Positions 47,001 through 54,544 of a stretch of DNA of 64,000 nt are shown piece after piece. Position 1 is the first letter of the stretch, and every line of letters begins with the position of its first letter. The notes under the pieces were generated by a model. The model saw only the letters and a program-made list of their open reading frames with translations. It made no database searches and was not told the DNA's origin. Origin of the DNA: Saprospiraceae bacterium (lineage in GTDB: Bacteria; Bacteroidota; Bacteroidia; Chitinophagales; Saprospiraceae); contig JANQLV010000012.1 in NCBI GenBank assembly GCA_028280415.1, forward strand, positions 51,765 to 115,764, given 5' to 3'. The position numbers and the translations under genes were made by a program.

Positions 47001-47698
47001 CCTTTGGCTCCTGATAAGCCTGCTACAGCTGTCCCGTGCCAGTCGTTAACCCCTGTAGTATTAATATCATCATTACCGCTACTTGCATTCCAGCCTTGAT
47101 AATCATCGATATATCCATTGTCATCATTATCGATACCATCATTTGGAATTTCCTGATGATTTAACCATAAATTTTCAAATAAATCTTCGTGGTTAAAATC
47201 AAAACTTTCGTCAATTATACATAATACAACAGTATCTCCCAGAAAGGTAGTACCGCCGGTTGATATATCCCAAGCCAGATGAGCTTCTATATCAATTCCT
47301 TCGGGGCTGTCTACCTGACCGGCATTATACCAGTACCATTGTTCTGAAAAATGAGGGTCATTTGGTGTATTCCGGTTGGAGGTAAAATAATTAAACTGGG
47401 CACTTTGTAGATGTTGATTTTTAGTGAGGAAAGCCAGAATACTTCTCTCATTAAAAGTATTAGGATCAAATTTTACGATCCAGACATTCAGGGGAATAGA
47501 TACCGGGGCTAAATTGCTTTTATGGTGGAAATCGGGGTAAGTACTTTTTATGGATTCTTGAAACGATTCTACATTAGCCGGGCTCTTTAACTGGATTAAT
47601 ATTTCACCGAGGGGATGATCCAGGTGCTGTCCGAAGACAAAGCAAGGAAGAACAGCGAGGAGTACAAGTAACTTTGTTATTATTACAGGTTTTATCAT
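44015..47698 (-). CDS. T9SS-secreted subtilisin-like (S8) protease with FN3 and GEVED domains
   Basis: This 1227-residue secreted protease has a signal peptide (about 23 residues), an inhibitor-like propeptide (about 30-105), and an S8 catalytic domain (about 150-415) with D163 (CIIDES), H221 (DWHGTAVAG), oxyanion Asn319 and S393 (SGTSAAAP). Four fibronectin III-like domains alternate with two GEVED modules (VWIDLNQNG and VWIDLNQDG strands), and the C terminus (about 1145-1227, beginning IFPNPF) is a T9SS type A sorting domain. It is exported to the surface or medium to degrade protein. The Asp motif IDES rather than IDTG is a mild variation. Confidence 0.93.
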   Translation of the reverse strand: MIKPVIITKLLVLLAVLPCFVFGQHLDHPLGEILIQLKSPANVESFQESIKSTYPDFHHKSNLAPVSIPLNVWIVKFDPNTFNERSILAFLTKNQHLQSAQFNYFTSNRNTPNDPHFSEQWYWYNAGQVDSPEGIDIEAHLAWDISTGGTTFLGDTVVLCIIDESFDFNHEDLFENLWLNHQEIPNDGIDNDDNGYIDDYQGWNASSGNDDINTTGVNDWHGTAVAGLSGAKGNNETGISGLCWNTKLMLVSRGNTTADAVAAYTYPLVSRRLHNQTNGQQGAYIVATNASWGIDFGTPDDAPIWCSIYDSLGQAGILNAAATTNMNLDVDQYGDLPTTCISDYLITTTTVDQYDIKMENSGFGAQSIDLATFGDELLTTLGNNTYGTISGTSAAAPQLTGAIGLLHSAPCPSFASTAKYEPEVAALQLKEYILNGVEYNPSLSGITLSGGRLNVNNSMMLLMDNCDYSGCYPPFSIEVNEVGVNDVQVCWISDNPDNQISIEYRLAGAGFWSFIENIESPFHLTGLQACDEYEFRLISVCQGNITVFSDIHSFSSDGCCSAPDEFEFSATNATINISWNAITAAEAYLLEFRVMGSSSWNEQLLVGNNFAVPNLEECTEYEFRVKTICANEESAYSEIMNYYTLGCDACVENDYCFSAGASGGLTWIDQVIIGNLDNSSGVTSNAYSNFTNMSVELTQGFIHEIYISTDFDILHVEGIFSVWIDLNQNGIFEGLELLYQSNSSETETSAALFIPPGTPFGASRMRVAFQQDYLGPCDEGSFIGEVEDYCVFISEPTECLPPVNIGAEISNNSAQISWSGNLLIDEYIFNYKETGTTEWQSSILSSSNLIIYDLEPCVAYEYYVISVCDGETSQASPLLSFTTKGCGTCLDEDYCEVIPGNISFEWIESVHFNDLLNVSGPNNGYKHFTGYTTTVHPDSSYSITLKPGFSNELFTEIFYVWIDLNQDGVYNDVTEKFIESVSIDGAAIDQTITIPGNVSEGVTRMKIAMKYVDPIYNPCEGGFFGEIEEYCINIYDVGTPECQEAFIDYTETIDSQSVIVSWNEIQDAVSYRLRYRAKDSTHLAWQIITTANTNATLSNLIHCELYDLQIQTICGSGMGSFGEVNEISACLLVHTAELSEQQYDISIFPNPFSNRLSVLLNADKNQMIDLEIYSGIGQLVDRTQFEAIAGNNQFDYHLRDISDGVYFLKLSVDNKLLDVRKIIRQAP

Positions 47699-47887
47699 AG
47701 ATGCTTCTATGCAGATTTATTTATCAACAACTGTCTCAAATTAAAGACCAATTACAAAAATTAACGTTTACTTGGTAGTTTCGGTAAGGGTACTGCGGAT
47801 ATTAAATACTTACAGTTGTTTTCTAATAAATTCTTGACTCAAAAATACGACTATTCTTGTTTAGACATTGCTTATAGCCTGACAATT

Positions 47888-47916
47888 TTTGGTTTATCGA
47901 ACTTTTTTTAAATTTG
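47888..47916 (+). promoter_or_regulatory. Bacteroidota promoter of prfB
   Basis: TTTG (47888-47891), a 17-base spacer and an exact TAnnTTTG element, TAAATTTG (47909-47916), form a full phylum-type promoter. Transcription would begin near 47922, about 40 bases before the prfB ATG. Confidence 0.7.
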
Positions 47917-47960
47917 CAAACTCTGAAAAAGGGGAGATTTTCATATTAAAATAACGTCTA

Positions 47961-49047
47961 ATGACCATAGAACAGTTGAAAGACATAAAAAGAAGGCTTC
48001 TGGCGATCAGGAGGTATCTTTGACGTGGATAATCGTCTTTTAAGAATCGAAGATAAAGAGCAGCTTTCCCTAGATCCCAATTTCTGGAACGATCCGGACT
48101 CTGCAAAAGGTGTGCTCAAAGCCCTCAATATTGATAAAGATTGGGTAAAAGCTTACCAGGAGCTGAATACAATGGTGGAAGATACCGAAGTATTATTCGA
48201 GTATGCGAAAGAAGGAGAAGCAAGTGAAGAGGAAGTAGAGGAAAGTTATCAGACAGCGCTTAAAAAAGTAGAGGATTTGGAGTTTAAGTCTACTTTGAAT
48301 AAACCCGAAGATGAACTTGATTGTATTTTAGAAATTAATGCCGGGGCAGGGGGAACAGAAAGTTGTGACTGGTCCGAAATGCTTTTGCGCATGTATACGA
48401 TGTGGGCAGATAAAAATGGCTATAAATATTCCGAACTCAATCGGCAGGATGGGGATGTAGCCGGGATCAAATCGGTTTCCCTGGAAGTTTCGGGAAACTA
48501 TGCTTATGGCTATCTGAAAGGAGAAAATGGCGTACATCGTCTGGTAAGGATTAGCCCATTTAACGCACAGGGGAAGCGACAAACCTCCTTTGCTTCCGTC
48601 TTTGTTCACCCCATGGTTGATGATAGCATTGAAATTGAGATTAATCCGGCAGATATCGAATGGGATACTTTCCGGGCCAGTGGAGCGGGTGGCCAGCACG
48701 TTAATAAAACGGAATCTGCAGTGAGGGTACGACATTTGCCTACGGGTATTGTCGCGGAATGCCAACAGGAGCGCTCCCAGCACCTTAACCGGGAAAAGGC
48801 TCTGGTCATGCTTAAATCTCGCTTGTATGAAGAAGAACTTAAAAAACAACAGGCCGAAAGGGATAAAATAGAATCTTCCAAAACCAAAATAGAGTGGGGG
48901 GCTCAGATCCGTTCTTACGTACTGGATGACCGGAGAGTAAAAGATCACCGGACAAATTACCAGACAAGTAATACGGATGCAGTATTGGATGGCGAGATTG
49001 GTGAATTTATCAAGGCTTTTCTCATGCACAATGCTGCAGTGGAATAA
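47961..49047 (+). CDS. prfB: Peptide chain release factor 2 (programmed +1 frameshift)
   Basis: RF2 recognises UGA and UAA stop codons and triggers peptide release. The gene is read as two joined frames: codons from ATG 47961 to CTT 48018-48020, then an in-frame TGA at 48021, and after skipping one base the main frame from GAC 48022 to the stop at 49047. The full product is 361 residues. The SPF tripeptide (about residues 198-200) that reads UGA, and the GGQ peptidyl-release loop (about 243-245), are intact. An ORF search that ignores the shift would start at GTG 48025 and miss the first 21 residues. The stop is 2 bases from the convergent cutA stop. Confidence 0.95.
48009..48024 (+). promoter_or_regulatory. 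RF2 programmed frameshift site
   Basis: The sequence AGGAGG TAT CTT TGA C combines a Shine-Dalgarno-like hexamer (48009-48014), a three-base spacer, the slippery CTT codon, the TGA stop and a following C, which is the classic RF2 autoregulatory site. Low RF2 makes ribosomes pause at TGA and slip +1 to continue. Confidence 0.95.
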
Positions 49048-49049
49048 AA

Positions 49050-49367
49050 TCAGGTTTTTATTTCCACTGAACTGCGAATCCACGCCTCATAAGAAGCGTT
49101 GGCAGTTGCTTCAATTTTCATGATGCAGGGTACTTCATAAGGATGTATCTCTTCTATTTTGCGCTGCAAACTTTCCCAGTTTTCCGGTATCGTTTTTAAA
49201 ATGGCAACGTATTCATTTTCGGAGACTACCGCTGCTTTCCACCAATAAGTACTTTTGATCGGGAAAATATTGGCACAGGCTACATATTTATTTTCTATTA
49301 AAAAATTAGATAACTTCTTGGCAGAAACCTCGTTAGCATAAGTGGTATAAACGATAATGAAACTCAT
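49050..49367 (-). CDS. cutA: Divalent-ion tolerance protein CutA
   Basis: This 105-residue protein of the CutA1 family forms PII-like trimers. The conserved segments are present: YTTYAN near the N terminus, VACANIFP, STYWWKAAV, the ILKT strand, the IHPYEVPCI motif and a terminal WI. The family was named for copper tolerance, but its cellular role is still debated. It is convergent with prfB and divergent from the next membrane protein gene, with 50 bases between start codons. An AACATTTG element, one mismatch from the consensus, lies upstream. Confidence 0.95.
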   Translation of the reverse strand: MSFIIVYTTYANEVSAKKLSNFLIENKYVACANIFPIKSTYWWKAAVVSENEYVAILKTIPENWESLQRKIEEIHPYEVPCIMKIEATANASYEAWIRSSVEIKT

Positions 49368-49417
49368 TTGCAGTTTTTTCGTGATTCATTGCAAATGTTG
49401 AACAATGAAGTTTGGTG

Positions 49418-50308
49418 ATGATTTTTAAATCCAATATTACAAAACAAGATTTAATATTGCTATTTCAGATTGCAGCTTTTTCCGTTTTTCTGGGGAGAGC
49501 CTGGCAACATTTAGTCTGGGATGCTCCTTTTCGAACGCTGCTCTGGGATGAAGACATTATGAAAGGGCTGATTGAAGGATTTTTTAATACTCCATGGGAA
49601 ACCTATATCACTAGTGAGAAAACGGATGAGAATATTCAAAAAGCAGTAAAGGCAACGGGATGGTTTTATCTGTTTTGTGCAGTAATGGTTTTTTTTATTA
49701 AAAAATGGAAAAAGCTTTCGGGAGTATTCATGATTCTTGGAAGCATTAGTCTGATTGTATTAGCGGCACTTTACTGCAAGGAACGGTTTTTCAGTATCGG
49801 GCAATTTTTAGAATATGCCTTACAATTCAGCAGCCCGCTTTTGCTATATTTTGTGGTAAAAAAAGGTGAAATAAGCCCCGGGATAAGGTTCACGATGAAA
49901 TTGTGTATTGCATTGACCTTTATCTGTCATGGTCTTTATGCAGTAGGTTACTATCCGCGTCCCGGCCATTTTAGCCAAATGACGATTAATATACTGGGGG
50001 TCCAGGAACAGACAGCCATTCAATTTTTGAACCTTGCAGGCTATTTGGATTTTCTAATTGGTGTCGGAATATTTTTTCCTTTTAAAATAAGTCGTTGGAT
50101 TTTACTTTATGCTATTCTCTGGGGATTTCTGACCACAATAGCAAGGGTATGGGCTTATGTGGAGCTAGAATTTTTTCTCGAATCCCTTAAGCAATGGGCC
50201 CACCAGAGCATCTATCGAATTCCTCATTTCCTGATCCCGTTTATCTTATATCAAAGTACATTGATGAAAAATAGGGCAGCTAAAGAGCCAGTATCTCCGC
50301 CATCGTAA
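49418..50308 (+). CDS. Polytopic membrane protein, function unknown
   Basis: This 296-residue protein appears to have seven or eight membrane segments (for example near residues 12-30, 80-100, 105-125, 135-150, 165-185, 205-225, 228-250 and 270-290). A conserved-looking start motif, LGRAWQHLVWDAPFR, and the HGLYAVGYYPRP and LNLAGYLDFLIGVGIFFPF segments suggest a defined family that I cannot name; DoxX-like proteins are a remote option. The start is taken at ATG 49418; TTG 49412 and GTG 49415 are in frame directly before it. The 3' end overlaps pfkA by 29 bases in convergent orientation. Confidence 0.72.
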   Translation: MIFKSNITKQDLILLFQIAAFSVFLGRAWQHLVWDAPFRTLLWDEDIMKGLIEGFFNTPWETYITSEKTDENIQKAVKATGWFYLFCAVMVFFIKKWKKLSGVFMILGSISLIVLAALYCKERFFSIGQFLEYALQFSSPLLLYFVVKKGEISPGIRFTMKLCIALTFICHGLYAVGYYPRPGHFSQMTINILGVQEQTAIQFLNLAGYLDFLIGVGIFFPFKISRWILLYAILWGFLTTIARVWAYVELEFFLESLKQWAHQSIYRIPHFLIPFILYQSTLMKNRAAKEPVSPPS

Positions 50309-51266
50309 TTAGATCGTTTTGCAAACTTTTCTCCTTGCTGATTGCATCTTTAAAGGAAGTGAATTTGATTTGATTATTTACGAGCCCGACCATTTTGTTT
50401 TTTTCGCCGGAAAGTAATCCTTCTACCGCTGAATGCCCCAGGCGGGAAGCCAATACGCGATCCATACAAGTTGGAGAGCCGCCTCTTTGCAGATGGCCAA
50501 TAATGGTGACTTTGGTATCGTAAAAATCAAATTTTTCTTTTACTTTTTGGGCAATTTCCGTAGCACCACCGTTTTTATTCCCTTCGGCGACAATGACCAG
50601 GCTAAATAATTTTTGACGCCGTTTTGCCCCTTTTTTCAACACTTTTATCAAATCTTCTATAGAAGTGTCCGTTTCCGGAATCATAACATTACTGGCTCCC
50701 GAACCGATTCCGGTATTCAGGGCGATAAAACCACTGTTCCTGCCCATTACTTCGACAAAAAACAGGCGATTATGAGAATCCGCAGTATCCCTGATTTTGT
50801 CTACAGCATCAACAGCAGTGTTAATTGCCGTATCAAATCCAATGGTGTAATCCGTACCATAAAGATCATTGTCAATCGTCCCGGGGATACCGATAAAAGG
50901 AAGATCATACTCCTTTGAAAAGACATGCGCGCCGGTAAAAGTTCCGTTTCCGCCAATGGCAATACAAGCATCGATATCATTGGCGATTAACGATTCATAA
51001 GCAGCCTGACGACCTTCTTTGCTCATAAACTCCATACTGCGAGCCGTCTTTAAGATCGTTCCTCCACGATGTATGATATTCCCTACATTACTGGTCTCCA
51101 AACGCTTGATATTGCCCTTGATCATACCATCATAACCTCTGTAAATACCGAAAATATGCAAATCGTGGTAAGTACCGGTTCTGACAACTGCACGAATTGC
51201 CGCATTCATCCCGGGGGCATCTCCGCCAGAAGAGAAAACTGCAATTCTTTTAATGTCTTTAGCCAT
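50280..51266 (-). CDS. pfkA: ATP-dependent 6-phosphofructokinase (Asp-to-Asn at metal site)
   Basis: This 328-residue group A PFK phosphorylates fructose 6-phosphate at the committed step of glycolysis. The motifs GGDAPGMN (about 14-21), PGTIDND, TIGFDTA, VMGRNSGF and HLQRGG are in order. The ATP-site motif usually read GGDGS/T reads GGNGT here: the Asp that coordinates Mg-ATP (D103 in the E. coli enzyme) is Asn, supported by the codon AAC on the minus strand. The Gly that marks ATP rather than PPi use is kept. It follows the sugar-kinase gene by 20 bases, so the two form an operon. Confidence 0.92.
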   Translation of the reverse strand: MAKDIKRIAVFSSGGDAPGMNAAIRAVVRTGTYHDLHIFGIYRGYDGMIKGNIKRLETSNVGNIIHRGGTILKTARSMEFMSKEGRQAAYESLIANDIDACIAIGGNGTFTGAHVFSKEYDLPFIGIPGTIDNDLYGTDYTIGFDTAINTAVDAVDKIRDTADSHNRLFFVEVMGRNSGFIALNTGIGSGASNVMIPETDTSIEDLIKVLKKGAKRRQKLFSLVIVAEGNKNGGATEIAQKVKEKFDFYDTKVTIIGHLQRGGSPTCMDRVLASRLGHSAVEGLLSGEKNKMVGLVNNQIKFTSFKDAISKEKSLQNDLITMAEILAL

Positions 51267-51286
51267 TGCTTATATATATAGGAAGA

Positions 51287-52156
51287 TTAAGTTTGTTTTT
51301 TCGAAAAAGCAGCCTCTTGCTTAAGGTGGTAATTTACCAGATTTTCAATTGGCCTTTTTATTATTAGTCCCAAAATTAAATTTCTTTCTGATAACAATGC
51401 TTCCAGAATGAAAGAAAAATAATAAGCGATTGATCCTACAAAGTGTATTGGAAGTTGTTGGTATCCTTCGTATTTCGTGACATGGCGATCTATAAATTCA
51501 CCAAATGATCGATGGACTACTTGTTGAATATACAAATCGTCTTTGTGATCAGATAAAAATTTTGCGTAAGAAGCGAGGTAAACATTTGCCCGTTCTCCAT
51601 CATAAAGTTTGTTCAGTAGTTCCCTTTTTCCAATGTCGTAGGTCTCATTGAACTTCTGTTCCAGATGAGCTGGTAGTTCCCGGTAATAATAGGCCCGGAT
51701 TAGCTTCTTGGCCAGATGTGTACCACTACCTTCATCTCCTAACAAATATCCCAGATTAGTGACATTATCGATGATTTTTTCCCCATCATAAAGACCAGTA
51801 TTTGATCCGGTTCCCAAAATACAAGCAATTCCTGCTGCATCTCCACAAGTTGCTCTGGCACTAGCCAGCAAATCGTGCTCAATCATGACTTCTGCCTTGG
51901 GCATTACTTTTTTAAAAGCATTAGCAAGAATGGATTTTCTATAGGCATCTGAACAACCCGAACCATAGAAAAAGACTTTTCGAACTTTATCAACCGGAAT
52001 ATCGAGTATAAATGATTTTCGAAGCTCTTCTACTACCATTTCCTCAGTATAAAAAAACGGGTTAAAACCAATGGTGGTATAATCAGACTGGTTTCCGCCT
52101 TTATCAATGATTTTCCAGTCTGCCTTGGTTGACCCTCCATCTGCTATTAGAATCAT
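51287..52156 (-). CDS. BadF/BadG-type ATPase, N-acetylglucosamine kinase-like
   Basis: This 289-residue member of the ASKHA fold shows DGGSTKADW at the N terminus (phosphate 1 loop), GTGSNTG (phosphate 2 loop) and GDEGSGTHLA. The BadF/BadG/BcrA family includes both benzoyl-CoA reductase activators and N-acetylglucosamine kinases; the absence of a 4Fe-4S cysteine pair and the sugar-kinase-like spacing favour a hexosamine kinase, possibly for recycled peptidoglycan amino sugars. It is the first gene of a two-gene operon with pfkA. Its promoter is overlapped by a perfect palindrome (52188-52206). Confidence 0.85.
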   Translation of the reverse strand: MILIADGGSTKADWKIIDKGGNQSDYTTIGFNPFFYTEEMVVEELRKSFILDIPVDKVRKVFFYGSGCSDAYRKSILANAFKKVMPKAEVMIEHDLLASARATCGDAAGIACILGTGSNTGLYDGEKIIDNVTNLGYLLGDEGSGTHLAKKLIRAYYYRELPAHLEQKFNETYDIGKRELLNKLYDGERANVYLASYAKFLSDHKDDLYIQQVVHRSFGEFIDRHVTKYEGYQQLPIHFVGSIAYYFSFILEALLSERNLILGLIIKRPIENLVNYHLKQEAAFSKKQT

Positions 52157-52181
52157 GCTAATAATATTTTGAGATTTGCTT

Positions 52182-52189
52182 CAAAAGTA
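52182..52189 (-). promoter_or_regulatory. Bacteroidota -7 element of the kinase-pfkA operon
   Basis: On the minus strand the sequence TACTTTTG is an exact TAnnTTTG element, 26 bases from the kinase ATG. Its upstream edge overlaps the palindrome at 52188-52206. Confidence 0.55.
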
Positions 52190-52206
52190 GTGTAAAATAT
52201 ACACTA
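52188..52206. promoter_or_regulatory. Perfect palindrome, candidate operator of the kinase-pfkA operon
   Basis: TAGTGTA (52188-52194), AAATA, TACACTA (52200-52206) is a perfect 7-base inverted repeat with a 5-base spacer. It covers the spacer between -7 and -33 positions of the minus-strand promoter, where a dimeric repressor would block RNA polymerase. Confidence 0.5.
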
Positions 52207-52621
52207 AGTCTAAAAATTAGATTGTTTTATTTTTTAATAGTTCTTCAAGAGGCATTTTGTTTTAGATTTCAATAAAAATATGACAACAATATCATTCAAA
52301 TAATATCCTCCAATGCATTGATTCTTGGGATACATTAAAAATGGAGGTTAAAATTAATTGTAAATGCCTGAAGCTTCAAGGCAAAGTTCAATTTATACAT
52401 CATACTTGGAAAACACTGGATTTTACATTAAATACATTGAAAACCAACAACTTATACTTGAAAGCCTATCTGTTTTAAAACAAAATTAGAACATAATCTG
52501 CAGGCTTGATAAATATTTTGTATTGAATACTTGTTGGGAAAGTGTATTTTTAAAACAAAATGTTTTATATTTATTATGAGTCCGAGCTTTTTATGCTGCG
52601 TTTTATATAAATAAGAACAAC

Positions 52622-53464
52622 ATGATCTCAATACGTGCCATTTTTCGTTTGCTCGGCAGGATATTATATGAGGGTGTGGCAACTTTTTTTAGAAAATATT
52701 GGTTTAAAGTAATATTGATTGCTTTGCTGCTACAAGTTTTCTATGAAAAAGAAATTAGTATCGACTTAACTTTGAGCAGTTTAGCCGCTTTCGAACGCGA
52801 AAACCAGACAAAATTAAAACAGATTGGAATGTATGATGAACAGTCTGTTTATCCAAATACTTTAGGTATTGGAGCAATTTCTTATGGTAGTAAAATATCG
52901 AAATATGAAAGAGCAAATCAAATTGAAGAAACGGACAAACTGGAAAAAACAAGCTATCAATCTGTTTGTTCGTTTATCTTCTCTGGTAGTCCTTCCGGAA
53001 AATATCAATTCGATACGGCGCTGGTAGCTAAAGAATTCCAGCTTTGTCAACATTATCTTAATCGTTTTAAACCAGTTGCAGTATATGAACAGCAAAAGTT
53101 CGGAATACCTGCAAGTATTAAACTGGCGCAGGCTCTTTTGGAGAGTGATGCCGGGCAAAACCTTTTGGCAAAAGATCATCATAATCATTTTGGGATTCGG
53201 TGTGCTACTTCTTCAAAAACTGGTTGTGTTCGGGTGGAGCTAAAAGGACAAATTGCGGCGTATCGTCAGTATGAAAATGCCTGGACAAGCTTCCGGATGC
53301 ACAGCCTGTTACTACAGCAAGAAAGATATGAATCCCTTTTCGAAATACCGGTTTACGATTATGTATCCTGGGCAGAAGGACTTGAACAGACCGGATACTC
53401 TAGCGATCCGGATTATGCGGAAAAACTGATCCGGATTATTGAGTTTTTTCAGCTGAACGATTAG
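52622..53464 (+). CDS. Membrane-anchored glucosaminidase-domain peptidoglycan hydrolase
   Basis: This 280-residue protein has an N-terminal membrane anchor (about 28-40), a linker of about 100 residues and a C-terminal glucosaminidase domain (about 145-280) like those of FlgJ and LytG. The catalytic Glu174 lies in ALLESDAG, and the HHNHFGIRC, RQYENAWTSF and YSSDPDYAEKL motifs follow. It should cut beta-1,4 bonds in peptidoglycan glycan chains. The last 29 bases overlap the convergent neighbour's 3' end. Confidence 0.88.
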   Translation: MISIRAIFRLLGRILYEGVATFFRKYWFKVILIALLLQVFYEKEISIDLTLSSLAAFERENQTKLKQIGMYDEQSVYPNTLGIGAISYGSKISKYERANQIEETDKLEKTSYQSVCSFIFSGSPSGKYQFDTALVAKEFQLCQHYLNRFKPVAVYEQQKFGIPASIKLAQALLESDAGQNLLAKDHHNHFGIRCATSSKTGCVRVELKGQIAAYRQYENAWTSFRMHSLLLQQERYESLFEIPVYDYVSWAEGLEQTGYSSDPDYAEKLIRIIEFFQLND

Positions 53465-54419
53465 GGATTTGATAATCAAAAAAGCGGGCATGAAACCTGG
53501 ATATCTCTGGTTTCTTGGTCGGAATATCCCAAAAACCATCATATTCCAGATATACAGGAACATATAAATCGTCCAGTTTTTCCAGCTCAATTTTCATTTT
53601 GACATCAAAATCAAAAAGTGCTCCGTAGTATTTAAGTTGATAAGAGCGTGCAATTACCTGAAAATTTTCTTTATCAAAGTAAGTGTGTAAGGATTTGATA
53701 ACTGTTTTGTCTGCTTTACGGGTTTGAAATTCAGGTTTTACAACTGCACTGAAAACATAACAATCCACTTTATCCTTATACCATTCAGAGCGAATGGTAT
53801 AGTCATAGTATTTTGCCATCTTTTCGGAGAAAATAGCGGTCTTTTTACCAATCATTGGTACATCGGCTTGCTCTCCTGGGGTGAAGATTAATTTTTTCAA
53901 TTCATGTATGTGCTTGCGCATCCCTTTTTTAGGGACTTGTTGCTTGATAGAAGTATGGTGCTCGCAAATAGTATCCTTCGTAAAAAACAGCTGATCGAAC
54001 AGTTTCGAAGTATAATACCTTAGTCGTCCTTTCCTTTTATAAAAATTGCCTGATACTGTATCGCTCAGAATACGCATTGACCGGCAGGTTCCATTTGAAT
54101 GTTGTTTTATGCTGTTTTCATAATAAGCTTTAAGCCTCTGCTTTTTAGTATACATTTGGATTTTATTATGCGCAGAGTAGGAGAGTGTGCGGATATTTCT
54201 GAAAGCCTGATAGAAAGATTCATCCTTTCGAACAATGTCTATAAAGTCTGCAACATTAAAGCCTGTTTTGCTTGCGCTCACTACTATTGAGTCCATCAGA
54301 ATAACACCTCCAAAGTCATAAAAATTGCTATGTGAAGTATCCGGTACCTGGGCTAGGGTAGATGCCGGAACCAGATAAAAGCTCAGCATTAATAGAGTAA
54401 GGCTATTGATGATGTTCAT
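53436..54419 (-). CDS. Exported protein of unknown function
   Basis: I do not recognise the family. The 327-residue protein begins with a signal peptide (cleavage near SLAQ, about residue 24). The body is basic and rich in Lys, Tyr and Phe with alternating strands in the C-terminal half (VDCYVFSAVV, FQVIARSYQLKYYG, FDVKMKIELEKL). It resembles outer-membrane-associated lipoprotein-carrier-like beta structures in pattern only. The start DSIVVSASKTGFNVADFI follows the cleavage site. It overlaps the glucosaminidase gene by 29 bases at the 3' end and diverges from the dehydrogenase gene by 125 bases. Confidence 0.72.
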   Translation of the reverse strand: MNIINSLTLLMLSFYLVPASTLAQVPDTSHSNFYDFGGVILMDSIVVSASKTGFNVADFIDIVRKDESFYQAFRNIRTLSYSAHNKIQMYTKKQRLKAYYENSIKQHSNGTCRSMRILSDTVSGNFYKRKGRLRYYTSKLFDQLFFTKDTICEHHTSIKQQVPKKGMRKHIHELKKLIFTPGEQADVPMIGKKTAIFSEKMAKYYDYTIRSEWYKDKVDCYVFSAVVKPEFQTRKADKTVIKSLHTYFDKENFQVIARSYQLKYYGALFDFDVKMKIELEKLDDLYVPVYLEYDGFWDIPTKKPEISRFHARFFDYQIPNRSAEKTQ

Positions 54420-54544
54420 AAAATATTTTACTCAGTTAAAATTTTCTTTTTAAGAAGATAAATTTTATATCAACAATACATAAGTCTATAATATTCTCGA
54501 AATAGACCAGTATTTTTTCTATTTTCGCAGCAAAAATAATCTAA

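Larger units (their letters stand above)
52157..52621. other. Divergent intergenic region, 465 bases
   Basis: This very AT-rich stretch lies between the kinase-pfkA operon and the glucosaminidase gene. At its left end it carries the kinase promoter and palindrome (52182-52206). In the remaining 400 bases I see no credible gene on either strand, only A/T runs; a 76-codon minus-strand frame that reaches into the glucosaminidase gene has no protein-like features. Confidence 0.5.

Noticed and set aside
48025..49047. prfB read as a gene starting at GTG 48025, or as a broken gene with an in-frame stop
   Set aside because: The TGA at 48021 lies in a perfect RF2 frameshift context and the codons before it encode the conserved N terminus; the gene is intact.
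48328..49083. Minus-strand frame of 251 codons opposite prfB
   Set aside because: It runs antisense to a conserved gene, has no family signature and overlaps both prfB and cutA ends.
52452..52682. Minus-strand 76-codon frame in the 465-base gap
   Set aside because: It extends into the glucosaminidase gene, has Cys/His/Lys-rich noise-like composition and no promoter or neighbours to support it.
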